A stretch of DNA of 64,000 nt from assembly GCF_001758225.1 (NCBI RefSeq), contig NZ_MAST01000004.1, positions 1 through 64,000 on the forward strand. The letters are read 5' to 3'. Of the stretch, positions 1 to 8,413 are shown one piece after another (the first letter of the stretch is position 1; each line of letters begins with the position of its first letter). The DNA is from Humibacillus sp. DSM 29435. GTDB taxonomy: Bacteria > Actinomycetota > Actinomycetes > Actinomycetales > Dermatophilaceae. Both the position numbers and the translations under genes were made by a program. The notes below the pieces were generated by a model. The model ran no database searches. It saw nothing but the letters and a program-made list of their open reading frames with translations, and was not told the origin of the DNA.

Positions 1-28
1 CACGGCGGCCACAGAAGCCGCTTAACCG

Positions 29-241
29 ATGTCCACGAAATGGGGTCAACCCCAGTTCACCGTGTTGCCTGCCCTCTTCCTTGGCGGTTGGTTCCCGCTC
101 GGCAGGCCTCTCGACTACCTCGCAGTAGTCGGCATCTTCCTCGTTACGGGGCTCGCAATATGGCTGGTGATGTTGTTGGTGTTCGGCGTGATTCTGTCGA
201 AGCATCGGACAAGTCGGGCATCGAGGCGCGGCGATACGTAA
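29..241 (+). CDS. Small putative membrane protein
   Basis: A 70-residue reading frame starting with ATG. It contains one shorter hydrophobic stretch (about residues 12-22) and one clear membrane-spanning segment (about residues 31-56, rich in V, L, I, F), followed by a basic tail with several Arg and Lys, so a C-in topology is plausible. I do not recognise a family. No convincing ribosome-binding site precedes the ATG and the gene lies at the edge of the window next to a decayed insertion sequence, so it may be a fragment of something larger or not a gene. Confidence 0.35.
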   Translation: MSTKWGQPQFTVLPALFLGGWFPLGRPLDYLAVVGIFLVTGLAIWLVMLLVFGVILSKHRTSRASRRGDT

Positions 242-537
242 CTAGTGGACACCTCGTTCCCGCGTCGGAAGACTTCGACGTGGCGGTCGATATCGCGCGC
301 TTATCGGCTGCTTGTTTCATTGACGCAGGATCGGTGTCTGGCAAGGCTCGGTCCAGGCGTTCGGGTTGTCGCTCTCAATGCGGCTGCTCACCTTTCAGGG
401 TGTGGCTCTCTTTTGGCCTGCGCAACCCGGACGTCGCCAAGGGCCGGGAGAGGCTCAATAGGGGTGTGCCCACAGCTCGAAGCAGCGTTGCCCTCCCAGC
501 TCGACGACCAGTTGGTTCGAGCAGAAGGAGAGCAATC
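242..537. other. Gap upstream of IS110 fragment, no gene seen
   Basis: About 296 bases without a convincing gene on either strand. Reading frames here continue into the transposase but look random in composition. A purine-rich AAGGAG just before position 538 serves as the ribosome-binding site of the transposase. The insertion-sequence end should lie here, but I could not identify a terminal repeat. Confidence 0.4.
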
Positions 538-1500
538 ATGGAAGAGGACACAGCAAGCCGTGTGGTGATCGGGATGGACCCGCACAAGCGGTCGGTCACG
601 ATCGAGGTGATGGGCCCGCAGGAGGCCATCCTCGGGCGGGGCCGGTTCGACACGGACCCGGCCGGCTACCAGGACATGCTCGCGGTAGCGCGGGCCTTCC
701 CGCAGCGGGTCTGGGCCATCGAGGGCTGCAACGGGATCGGGCGGCACGTCGCGATCCGGCTCTTGGCCGATGGGGAGCAGGTCATCGACGTGCCACCGCA
801 GCTGTCGGCCCGGGTGCGGACGTTCGCGACCGGTCAGGGCCGCAAGACCGACGCGACCGACGCGCACTCGATCGCACTCGTCGGGGTCCGGATGGCCGGG
901 CTGCGCCCGGTCGTCAACAATGAGCAGCTCGCCGTGTTGCGGGTGCTGGTCGACCGGCGCCGTTCCCTCGGGCAGGACCACACCCGGATGGTGTCCCAGC
1001 TGCATCACCTTCTGCTGGAGCTGATCCCGGGCGGGGCGAAGAAGGACCTGTCCGCCGCGCAGGCCAAGAAGCTGCTCGCGGTCGTGCGCCCACGCGATGT
1101 GGCGGGCAAGACCCGGCGGCGGGTCGCGGCCGAGCTGGTGGGCGACCTGGAGCGGATCTACACCCGCAAGAAGGCCGCGAACAAGGAGCTGTCCGAACTG
1201 CTCACCGCGGCGGGCACGACTCTGACCGACCTGCACGGGATCGGGCCCTCCGGCGCGGCCCGGCTGCTGGTCGAGGTCGGGGACATCACCCGGTTCCCCG
1301 ACAACAATCACTTCGCGTCCTGTTTGACGGCTGACCGGGACCGCCCCGATCGATGCTTCCTCCGGGGACCACACCCGCCACCGACTGTCCCGGGTCTGCC
1401 GTTTGGGCACGATCCGGACCCGCAGGTCGCGCCACTAGGAGTCCGCTGCACTATCAATGCAGACGCCGGTCTGGCCAGCTTCTCACCAGCCTTGGAATGA
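538..1500 (+). pseudogene. IS110-family transposase, 3'-truncated and frameshifted
   Basis: The start ATG follows a good AAGGAG site. Residues 1-150 match the N-terminal DEDD (RuvC-like) domain of IS110/IS1111 transposases: an early VIGMDPHKRS with catalytic Asp, WAIEGCNG, and the DATDAHSIAL motif near residue 105. About residues 225-260 begin the C-terminal Transposase_20 domain (LHGIGPSGAARLLVEVGD). At about 1317 the frame is lost. The expected continuation (TGTAPIDASSGDHTRHRLSR) is readable in the next frame from 1334 to about 1395, so roughly 11 bases are inserted, and homology then stops. The catalytic Ser-containing C-terminus and the element end are missing, so this is an inactive remnant. 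The downstream in-frame codons to 1500 are junk. Confidence 0.85.
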
Positions 1501-1565
1501 GAACCAGAACCGCCAACTGCTTTCACGAGCAACATGCGCTATTCAGCACGACCGCGTTACACGCT

Positions 1566-1604
1566 GTACGGCAGTGCATCCCATTCTGGGATGCACTCCC
1601 GTAC
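1566..1604. promoter_or_regulatory. Operator palindrome of toxin-antitoxin operon
   Basis: An inverted repeat of two 18-bp arms around the 3-bp centre TTC. The inner 11 bp (AGTGCATCCCA / TGGGATGCACT, 1573-1597) are perfect; extending outward to GTACGGC / CCCGTAC adds 7 bp per side with one mismatch. It ends 11 bp before the antitoxin ATG. Ribbon-helix-helix antitoxins bind palindromes of this kind to autoregulate, so this is the likely operator. The binding itself is inference. Confidence 0.7.
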
Positions 1605-1614
1605 GCTGAGTTGC

Positions 1615-1848
1615 ATGAGTACGCAGATCGCAGTCCGCCTTCCCGACGAGATGGTCGCGTTCCTCGACCGCGCCGTGGCAACCGGCAGGGCACCGAGCAG
1701 GGCCGCGCTGGTTGCGTCAGCAGTGGAGAGAGAGATGCGTCGACTGGCCGCCGAGCAGGACGCGGAGATCCTTCGGGCGCAAGGTGCGGCGGACGACCTC
1801 GACGCCCTGGTGGAGTGGACCGGCACCCACGCGATGATCGAGGACTGA
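1615..1848 (+). CDS. Ribbon-helix-helix antitoxin (MazE/CopG-like)
   Basis: 77 residues from the ATG at 1615. The N-terminus (QIAVRLPDEMVAFLDRAV) is a typical ribbon-helix-helix: a short beta strand with alternating polar residues, then an amphipathic helix with the LPDEM pattern. The acidic C-terminal half (residues 45-77) would wrap and neutralise the partner toxin. It lies 4 bases before a MazF/PemK-type toxin and directly behind a long palindromic operator, so a co-transcribed, autoregulated toxin-antitoxin module is the natural reading. An upstream in-frame ATG at 1534 would place the operator inside the gene and is unlikely. Confidence 0.85.
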   Translation: MSTQIAVRLPDEMVAFLDRAVATGRAPSRAALVASAVEREMRRLAAEQDAEILRAQGAADDLDALVEWTGTHAMIED

Positions 1849-1852
1849 CCGG

Positions 1853-2167
1853 GTGCGGGAGATCTGCCTGGTCCGCCTCGACAAGACGCGACCTGCGCTC
1901 GTGCTCACGCGAGACGCTGCTCGGGGCGCCATGACCAAGGTCACTGTTGCTCCCGTCACCAGCACAATCAAAGACCTGTCCAGCGAGGTCAGGGTAGGAC
2001 CGGGCAATGGGCTGGACCACGACTGCGTTGTTTCACTGGACAACGTGCTCACCGTCCCGGTGGCTTCCCTTGGACGCACCGTGGGCTATCTCAACGCCAC
2101 ACAAGAAGCACAACTGGCACGTGCGGTCGTGCTGGCCTACGACCTAGAGGTGCCCCTCCTCAAGTGA
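1853..2167 (+). CDS. MazF/PemK-family endoribonuclease toxin
   Basis: 104 residues, GTG start, 4 bases after the antitoxin stop. The fold signature of MazF/PemK is visible: an N-terminal beta-strand segment (REICLVRLDKTRPALVLTRD), the central TKVTVAPVTSTIK where these toxins cut RNA, and the LDNVLTVPVASLGR segment near residue 65, close to the usual ...D.i.tv.k..L. The family cleaves mRNA at short sequence motifs and is held inactive by the cognate antitoxin. The gene looks intact and full length. Target sequence cannot be predicted from what is visible. Confidence 0.85.
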   Translation: MREICLVRLDKTRPALVLTRDAARGAMTKVTVAPVTSTIKDLSSEVRVGPGNGLDHDCVVSLDNVLTVPVASLGRTVGYLNATQEAQLARAVVLAYDLEVPLLK

Positions 2168-2300
2168 CACGAGGTCGGGCGGCGAACCACCCTCATCGCG
2201 GCCGGAGCGGACGTTCCTACCAGTGCGCACAGGGCGTCGCAGGTGCCCATCAGGCACTCATCCTCGCCGACAGGAGCTTCGAAGACGGGTGCCTGGGTGA

Positions 2301-2780
2301 CTAGGGATGTAGTCCCCTGAACTCCAGGACCTCGCGGACGACCTCACGCCGGAACAGGCGGGCGGTCAGGTAAGCCGGGGTGTAAGACGTGACGAACTCC
2401 TCCCGACCGGGACCGTCAGGATCGACGATCAAAGTCGAGCGCACGAGGAGGTCCTCGGCGCGCTCGAGGATGACGCGGGTGGGCCCGAGGGTGACTCTCG
2501 CGGCGAGGTCGATCTGATCCCCTAGGACCTCTCGTCGGTCTTCGTCCTCGTAGGCGAAGTCGGTCACGCCGTGGCCAGCAAAGTCCATGAAGTAGACCTC
2601 AAGACTCGTCGTGACCTGCACTCGCGCCTTCCGCTCCGGCTCGAGGTCTGGGGCGATCTCAAGAACAAGATCTGCGGGGAAGTTCTTGCTCGAGGTTCTG
2701 ACCCACGTGTGCGTGGGATGCTTGGCCATCAGCTCGGGAACCATGTCGGCCAGATCGCTGATCTGCACAACGGTAGTCAA
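2301..2780 (-). CDS. Hypothetical protein, about 159 aa
   Basis: A soluble, acidic protein with no family I recognise. Composition is normal for a real gene (balanced charged residues, WVRTS, VYFMDFAG, TSYTPAYLTARLFRREV), with predicted alternating beta strands in the middle. The long frame begins at a TTG (2780) preceded by GAGG; an internal ATG at 2744 is the other possible start. It has no close neighbour on the same strand, so nothing can be inferred from context. No signal peptide or membrane segment. Confidence 0.55.
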   Translation of the reverse strand: MTTVVQISDLADMVPELMAKHPTHTWVRTSSKNFPADLVLEIAPDLEPERKARVQVTTSLEVYFMDFAGHGVTDFAYEDEDRREVLGDQIDLAARVTLGPTRVILERAEDLLVRSTLIVDPDGPGREEFVTSYTPAYLTARLFRREVVREVLEFRGLHP

Positions 2781-2923
2781 GCACCTCGGCAGATGCGGGG
2801 ACCACCCACAGTGGACCGACCACCGTCACATCGCCGGACCGGCCAGAACCACGCCGGCTCCGCGGCAAATCCGGTAAACACCTCACGCTGATGACCTGCC
2901 TCCGCGCGTGAGAGATTCTGGTC

Positions 2924-3460
2924 ATGGCAGGTGAAGCGAATCCTGAACGCGAAGTTGTACTTGAAACGAGTCGCCTGTGGCTGCGACCCTGGCGGGTAGC
3001 CGAGGCCGTGGTTCTGCGTGAGCTGTGGACCGAACGTGATCCGCGATTGCCGCCGCACCGCCGAATCGATGCTGATGGACACCCTTGGGTTGGCGAGCTA
3101 GAGAAGTCGATCCGCGCCAACCAGCCATCATCGATCGGGTTGCTGGCAGTCCAGCGGAAGGCCTCCGGTGATGTCATCGGCTACTGCGGGCTGGTCGACA
3201 GCGAACGAGGGGCAAAAGGAGAGCCGGAGCTGGCGTTCGAGTTCTTACGACGGGTCTGGCGTCAGGGATACGCGACCGAGGCCTCGTTGGCGGTGCTGGA
3301 CTGGGCGACATCGTCGGGTTACCAAAACCTGTGGGCCACGGTCTGGGAGTGGAACAGCGCTTCTCGCCGGGTGCTGGCCAAGGTCGGTTTCACCGAGACC
3401 ACGAGGCAGGAAGTGGACACCGTCTACGGGACCACCTTGTTCACGACGAGGTCGCTCTAA
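2924..3460 (+). CDS. GNAT-family N-acetyltransferase (RimJ/RimL type)
   Basis: 178 residues. It shows the layout of Acetyltransf_3 proteins acting on amino groups with acetyl-CoA: an N-terminal ETSRLWLRPWRVAEA strand-helix, IGYCGLVDSE for strand beta4, the acetyl-CoA loop in RVWRQGYATEA (R/Q-x-x-G-Y-A pattern, about residues 111-121), and NSASRRVLAKVGFTET near the C-terminus, the usual asparagine-serine-GF ending. The substrate cannot be told from sequence. It is one of three GNAT genes within 2.6 kb and stands alone, with no operon partner. Confidence 0.88.
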   Translation: MAGEANPEREVVLETSRLWLRPWRVAEAVVLRELWTERDPRLPPHRRIDADGHPWVGELEKSIRANQPSSIGLLAVQRKASGDVIGYCGLVDSERGAKGEPELAFEFLRRVWRQGYATEASLAVLDWATSSGYQNLWATVWEWNSASRRVLAKVGFTETTRQEVDTVYGTTLFTTRSL

Positions 3461-3672
3461 CAACGATGCTGCGCCTTGCTGGACGTCCCTCCCTCAACGC
3501 GACATGATCGATGGATGTCTGAAGCTGGGGGAATAGTCATCCGCAAGCGGGGCCCCTACTACACATCCACGGCAACGCTCGCGAACATCCCCCAGCGACA
3601 GAAGAGTGATGATCAATCTGCGCCGCGGGCCGTACTCGACGGCATCGGCTGAGTTTCCGTTACGGTCACGAG

Positions 3673-4074
3673 GTGACGCGCTTTGGCATCGATGCACCGA
3701 CGTTCTTGCGGCTGGCCCGCGGTGACAAGCGTCCGCATCCTGCTCACCAGTTGGTGGCACCCAACTCCCTGCGCTCACGCGCGCTGGAACTGCTCTTGAA
3801 GGAGGTGCGCGCTGGGCAGCTCACCGATGACGAAGCGCTCCAGATCCACGAGCGGATGACGGAGATCAAGGTGCGGCTGCTCGGGGATCGCGTGTCCAGG
3901 CGAGTCGCGTGGGGGCATGCGCGGCGGACCAACTCGATGGACCTGGCCGGTGCCGAATACCTCGCCGTGACCGAGCTGCAGGCGGACATGCTGTTGACGA
4001 CCGATCCACAACTGCGCACCATGGCGTCTGATGTCGTGCCCCTGGCCGACCTCGAGGACCTCTTCACGGGTTAG
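3673..4074 (+). CDS. PIN-domain protein, VapC-like toxin candidate
   Basis: 133 residues from a GTG at 3673. The order of motifs resembles small PIN-domain ribonucleases: an early Asp (FGIDAPTFLRL), LVAPNSLRSRALELLL, an EVRAGQLTDDEAL helix, LGDRVSRRVAWGHA in the middle, and a C-terminal TELQADMLLTTDPQL in which Asp residues match the acidic pocket. PIN toxins cleave RNA using a Mg-binding cluster of acidic residues. The usual upstream VapB antitoxin is not visible in the 200 bases before it, so it may be an orphan or its partner may be lost. The start is not certain. Confidence 0.65.
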   Translation: MTRFGIDAPTFLRLARGDKRPHPAHQLVAPNSLRSRALELLLKEVRAGQLTDDEALQIHERMTEIKVRLLGDRVSRRVAWGHARRTNSMDLAGAEYLAVTELQADMLLTTDPQLRTMASDVVPLADLEDLFTG

Positions 4075-4287
4075 CGGGCCCGCCCGCGCCGCGGTGGGTC
4101 GGGCTGACGCAGTCAGCGGCTGTTTGGAACGGCGGCTGGCCCGTGCTAACGCTCGGCACAGCTGCGCGGTCCGCGGCGAATGAGGATGTTTGGTCGCACG
4201 GGCTCCACATGGGACCGCGGCTGAGTGACGCTGCCTCAGCTCAGAATTCGTTTGTGGTACGAGGGGTGACCGGGCAGAGTCACGCTC

Positions 4288-4855
4288 ATGTCCAAGACCC
4301 CCTTCGGTCATAATCCAACCCTGATCGGCTCGCTGATCACGCTTCGCCCCATCGCCGCCGCCGACGCCGACACGGTTGTCCGGATCGTGCGCGAGGACCC
4401 CGACATCGCCAGACTGACAGGCTCGGTGCACTTCTCCACCGAGCAGCTCGAGGGGATGCCGATCGAGGACCTGCGAGACAGCTATGGCGGCTGGGCGACG
4501 GCGGATGCCCGCCTGGTTCTGGCCGTGGTCGACGCGGCCACCCAGCACATGGTCGGTGAAGTCGTCCTCAACGAGTGGGACGAGGACAACCGCTCCTGCA
4601 GCTACCGGACCCTCATCGGAGCAGAAGGCCGAGGGCGTGGCTTGGGCACCGAGGCCACCCGCATGGTGGTCCAGCACGCCCTGACCGGATTCACCGGGTG
4701 AGTCTCGAGGTCTACGACTTCAACCCACGAGCTCGACACGTCTACGAGAAGGTCGGCTTCCAGCACGAGGGAACTGGCGGGACGCCCTGCTGTTCGACGG
4801 ACACTGGATCGACGTGCACTACATGGCCATGCTGGCCCTGGATGTTCTTGGCTGA
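4288..4855 (+). pseudogene. GNAT acetyltransferase broken by two frameshifts
   Basis: The first segment (4288-4701) encodes a typical RimJ/L-type GNAT N-terminal part: LIGSLITLRPIAAADADTVV, then VVDAATQHMVGEVVLNEWD and GRGLGTEATRM, the acetyl-CoA loop. A stop follows at 4699-4701. The rest of the domain continues one base back in another frame from 4698 (VSLEVYDFNPRARHVYEKVG), and after about 4771 in a third frame (NWRDALLFDGHWIDVHYMAM) to a stop at 4853-4855. Each switch equals loss of one base. Either the gene has decayed or the sequence carries two errors. Remaining residues would otherwise make a normal protein of about 189 aa. Confidence 0.8.
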
Positions 4856-4986
4856 GGACCTGCCCTCCCCAACCTGGTCGAGCAGTGTTGCATGCCTGGT
4901 CGACTCTCCAGGGCAAGAAACCAGCCACGCCTGACGCCCCATTGCGACAGAAGCCCGCTCCGGCGGACGATACTCACCAGCCGAAC

Positions 4987-5511
4987 TCACAAGCGGCAGG
5001 TGAACGCCCAGTCCACGCCATCCTCGCCCTGGTCGTCGAAGTCGGGATCTCGTCGCAGGCCGATCTTTGCAGCGACCCTCTGGCTGGCTAGATTCATGGG
5101 GCGGATGCGGGCGACGACGAGTTCGGTAGGAAGCGACTCCTGCGCCCAGTGCAACTGGGCGGCCGCTGCTTCCGTGGCGTAGCCATGTCCCCAAGTCGAG
5201 GGATGAAAGCGGAACATGAGGTTGAGTACGCGCTCGCTGTGGATCGTCATCCACCGGACACCGCAGTTGCCAACCAGTCGACCAGTCTTCTCTTCGAAGA
5301 CGCAACAGTTTCCGAACCCGTACCTCTCCCAATGTCGCAGCCAGTGCCTCACCAGTGCCTCGACGCCCTCGAGCTCCGTCACCAGATCCGACGGGTTGTG
5401 CTGGACGACCGACGGGTTCGACAGGATCTGGAGGATCACTTCGGCATCAGCCTGCGCCGGCTGCCGTAGCGACAACCGTGTGGTCAATAGGCGAACGGGC
5501 TGCCGGGTCAT
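4987..5511 (-). CDS. GNAT-family N-acetyltransferase (RimJ/RimL type)
   Basis: 174 residues from the ATG at 5511; upstream in-frame codons look non-coding. It opens with LLTTRLSLRQPAQADAEVIL, typical of Acetyltransf_3, with VGNCGVRWMT as the central strand, the acetyl-CoA loop in STWGHGYATEAAAA (about residues 120-133), and the closing NLASQRVAAKIGLRRDPDF. The C-terminal aromatic-acidic tail fits an acyl-acceptor domain. It stands alone, convergent with the broken GNAT at 4288-4855, from which it is clearly distinct in sequence. Substrate unknown. Confidence 0.85.
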   Translation of the reverse strand: MTRQPVRLLTTRLSLRQPAQADAEVILQILSNPSVVQHNPSDLVTELEGVEALVRHWLRHWERYGFGNCCVFEEKTGRLVGNCGVRWMTIHSERVLNLMFRFHPSTWGHGYATEAAAAQLHWAQESLPTELVVARIRPMNLASQRVAAKIGLRRDPDFDDQGEDGVDWAFTCRL

Positions 5512-6136
5512 CTCGGCAATGTACTCGCGGCGCGTCCGCGCCAGGGGTTCAGGCAACGTCCACTCATCGGCATTTTGTGCGTGAAACTCAGACCGGCTCC
5601 CAACCCTCGAGACGACCCCGACGCTGAGCACGGGGTGGGCGGCACCGAGGGGCCTGTCTCATAGTCCCGCGCGGGACGACTTGCTCCGCAGTGATTCTCA
5701 GACTTTGAAACCGATCGCAACGGACCTTGAGGGTGCATTGGCGACGACCATCACGTGGGCAGTCAGCCCGGCCCCTGCTGGGCCCGAGCCGGGGTTCACG
5801 CGGTCAGCAGGAGGTCGTACTCGATCGCGGACGAAGCGAAACGTTAGAAGCAGACTGCCGACTCGCCCTGGTTCGTCGCGTGTGTAACGACGCGAGAGTG
5901 CTGGCCGCGATGAAGCCGCTGACGCCGATCGCCGAAAACGTCTGGGGCCCGATGACCCCATCCCATTGGACACATGCGCTGGCCCGGGTGGCCCGGCTGG
6001 CCCGGGTGGCGATGGTGTGCGAGCGGGGCGTTCGCCGCACTGGGCGGACTCGGTTGTGTCCACGAGCTTGCGCCGCCCCGGTAGGCAAGCGTTAAGGCTG
6101 GTTGCACCGAGATCAGGGCGTAGTCATCGTCAACTC
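5512..6136. other. 625-base gap, no gene recognised
   Basis: Both strands hold only short frames without family resemblance or good start sites. A GC-rich direct repeat (about three copies of GGCCCGGGT-like units) lies at 5980-6012. A possible residual protein-like stretch (around 5880-6020, plus strand) was not recognised. The region may contain the promoter of the S41 protease gene and the remains of older genes. Confidence 0.4.
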
Positions 6137-7039
6137 ATGCACTCCCTGATCCACGACATGATCGACTCCGCCGCGGTTGCCCTGCGCGAGCAGTACATCT
6201 TCGCCGACGTCGGGCGTCGGGCGGCGGTGGCCCTGGAGGACCTGCGGGGCGGTGACCTACGAACCGAGTCCATCGATGACTTGGAGGAGGTGTGCCAGAC
6301 CCTTACAGACGTCATGCACGAGGTGGCCGGTGACCTGCACCTCCGGTTCATCCACCACCCTGATGCCGCACCCGATGCCGAGGATGAGCACGACTACGCC
6401 AAGTACTGGGCGGCCCATGCCGCACGCACTGCAGGCGGCATCCGGTCTGTTGGCCGCGTCGAGGGCAACGTCGCGCTTCTGCAGATCGGGCCCTTCCTCG
6501 GCCTGCCTCGTTACGCCGGTACGTGGCAGGCCGCCGCGATGCACCTGTGCCACGGTGCTGCTGGAGTGGTCTTGGACCTGCGCGAATGTTTCGGAGGGAC
6601 CCCAGAGTCTGCTGCCCTCATCTGTAGCTACCTGCTCGGGCCGGAGCCAACGCACCTGACCGACGTCGTCAGTCGCGAGGGCACGCAGCAGTTCTGGACC
6701 CAACCCCTCCTCCCCGGCCCGCGCCTCGGTGCGGAGTTGCCGGTCGCCGTCGCGGTCTCATCGAAGACGTTCTCCGGCGGGGAAGAGCTTGCGTTCAACC
6801 TTCAGGAACTCGGCCGCGCCCGCGTCTTTGGTGAGCAGACCCGCGGTGGCGCTCACCCGCGCATCGGCATCCGTGTCCACCCGAAAGTCGAGCTCGCCCT
6901 CCCTGTCGCAGTGCCGCGCAGCCCGCGGACGGGGCGCAACTGGGAAGGGACGGGGGTGACTCCCGACGTGCCAGCCCCGGCCTCCGAAGCGGTGCAGGTC
7001 GCTGTGGCCGAGCTGCGCTCCCGCACAGAGAAGAAGTGA
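6137..7039 (+). CDS. S41-family (IRBP/tail-specific-like) peptidase
   Basis: 300 residues from the ATG at 6137. The N-terminal helical region (MHSLIHDMIDSAAVALREQY) resembles the N-terminal domain of IRBP-like S41 proteins. The catalytic core follows: NVALLQIGPF, GVVLDLRECFGGTPESAA, then AVAVSSKTFSGGEELAFNL with the presumed nucleophile Ser, and VFGEQTRGGAHPRIGI, the usual G-E-x-T-x-G motif. The last part (WEGTGVTPDVPAP) is the family ending. No signal peptide and no PDZ domain are seen, so it is probably cytoplasmic, unlike CtpA. In-frame sequence upstream of 6137 is low-complexity and was left out. Confidence 0.85.
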   Translation: MHSLIHDMIDSAAVALREQYIFADVGRRAAVALEDLRGGDLRTESIDDLEEVCQTLTDVMHEVAGDLHLRFIHHPDAAPDAEDEHDYAKYWAAHAARTAGGIRSVGRVEGNVALLQIGPFLGLPRYAGTWQAAAMHLCHGAAGVVLDLRECFGGTPESAALICSYLLGPEPTHLTDVVSREGTQQFWTQPLLPGPRLGAELPVAVAVSSKTFSGGEELAFNLQELGRARVFGEQTRGGAHPRIGIRVHPKVELALPVAVPRSPRTGRNWEGTGVTPDVPAPASEAVQVAVAELRSRTEKK

Positions 7040-7128
7040 CCGAACGATGCCGCGCCCATTGCCCACCGCCACTGCCAAGGCCTTCCGAAGACCTCCACCG
7101 TTCAGAATGGGCCCGTTAGCCTGAATCG

Positions 7129-7626
7129 ATGAACCCAGTGACGCCAGACGCGGCGGAGGCGACCGCAGCCCAGATGAAGGCGTTGTCTCACCCCAGTCGG
7201 GTGCGCCTGTGGGCGGCTCTCGGGCCGGCAGAGGCCACGATCAGCCAACTCAGCCACCGCTTGAACCTCAACAAGGGCAACGTGTCCCACCACCTCGGCG
7301 TACTGCTCACGGCGAGGTTGGTGACACTGTCGCGTAGCCAGACGGTGCGGGGCGGCACCGAAAGGTACTTCAGCCGGGCGCAGGGCCACCTGCTGTTCCC
7401 TGCGACACCAGGCGGAACAGGGCCCGGGTCGGCCATGATCGACACCATGGCCGAAGACGTTCGGGCCGCCAGCGAACCGCACGTACATCAACGCACCATG
7501 CGGCTCACCCGCGAGCAGGCTGACGCGCTCATCGCCCACTTCGACACCGTCCTGCACTCCCTGCCGCCCGCAGATGAGCACCACCCTGTGTATCAGGTAG
7601 TGACGGCCCTCTACCGCCGCCCTTAG
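7129..7626 (+). CDS. ArsR-type winged-helix transcriptional regulator
   Basis: 165 residues. The first 90 hold a winged helix: MKALSHPSRVRLWAALG is the classic ArsR/HTH_20 opening helix, ATISQLSHRLNLNKGNVSHH contains the recognition helix, and SQTVRGGTERYFSRA forms the wing. The C-terminal half (residues 100-165) is helical, lacks metal-binding Cys motifs, and is the kind of domain seen in ArsR members that respond to small molecules or act constitutively. It sits downstream of the S41 protease on the same strand with a 90-base gap. Target genes are unknown. Confidence 0.85.
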   Translation: MNPVTPDAAEATAAQMKALSHPSRVRLWAALGPAEATISQLSHRLNLNKGNVSHHLGVLLTARLVTLSRSQTVRGGTERYFSRAQGHLLFPATPGGTGPGSAMIDTMAEDVRAASEPHVHQRTMRLTREQADALIAHFDTVLHSLPPADEHHPVYQVVTALYRRP

Positions 7627-7817
7627 CTTTTCTATGGCCGGTGTGACCGGGCCAAAGTCTCAGTTCTTGCCGGAACCCTCCATGTCGCAGACTCCCTCCG
7701 CCGGCGCTCCCCACGCGGTCTACGGAACCGAGGCGGCCACGCGGTGGTGGCCAGGGCGGTGAGAGCCGGGTGGCAGCCCGTTGCGGTGGCCTTCGGGTGG
7801 AGGCCTACGCTGACGCG

Positions 7818-8390
7818 GTGAACCGAGACCTCTGGGACCAGGAAGCTGAGGCCTTCGACTCCGAGCCGGATCACGGTCTGACCGAACCTTCGGCTCGTGC
7901 GGCCTGGAGGGACCTGCTCTTGTCGGTCCTGCCCACTGCACCCGCTCGCGTTGCCGACCTGGGATGCGGCACCGGCACCCTCACCCGAGTGCTCACCGAC
8001 GAGGGCTACCGCGTTGATGGGGTCGACAGCTCCCCGGAGATGATCAAACGGGCCCGGGCAAAGGTGCCGGAATCGCGCTTCGTCATCGCGGACGCCGCCA
8101 CTCCGCCGCTCCCCGAGGACGAGTTCGACGTCGTTCTGTGCCGCCACGTCTTGTGGGCCATGAGCGAACCCGCAGACGCACTCAGGCAGTGGGTCGCGCT
8201 CCTCAAACCTGGAGGGATCGTGGTGCTCATCGAAGGGCACTGGGCCACTGGTGCGGGACTCACTGCCGCGCAGACAGCGCAGATCGTGCTCCAGGTCCGC
8301 AACGAGGTGCACGTCAGACACCTGCCCGAACCGATCTACTGGGGCAAGGAGATCACCGACGAGCGGTATCTCGCCATCAGCCACCGCTAA
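7818..8390 (+). CDS. Class I SAM-dependent methyltransferase
   Basis: 190 residues from the GTG at 7818 (an ATG-proximal start farther upstream at 7770 is possible but adds unusual residues). The Rossmann-fold signature is complete: motif I VADLGCGTGTLTRVL, motif II acidic residue in VDGVDSSPEMI, FVIADAATPPLPEDEFDVVL for motifs III-IV, and LLKPGGIVVLIEG for motif VI. This is the Methyltransf_11/25 type that modifies small molecules. Shorter than many relatives (which run to about 220-260 residues), with a short C-terminal lid. Substrate cannot be inferred. Confidence 0.85.
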   Translation: MNRDLWDQEAEAFDSEPDHGLTEPSARAAWRDLLLSVLPTAPARVADLGCGTGTLTRVLTDEGYRVDGVDSSPEMIKRARAKVPESRFVIADAATPPLPEDEFDVVLCRHVLWAMSEPADALRQWVALLKPGGIVVLIEGHWATGAGLTAAQTAQIVLQVRNEVHVRHLPEPIYWGKEITDERYLAISHR

Positions 8391-8413
8391 CAAGCCTGGG
8401 CAAGCGGTCCGAG

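Noticed and set aside
388-1410. A 340-codon minus-strand frame opposite the IS110 transposase
   Set aside because: No family resemblance; the plus-strand frame carries IS110 motifs. The composition is typical of antisense shadows in high-GC DNA.
5698-6063. 121-codon minus-strand frame in the 5.5-6.1 kb gap
   Set aside because: Pro/Arg/Ser-rich, no good start site, and competing frames on both strands are equally open.
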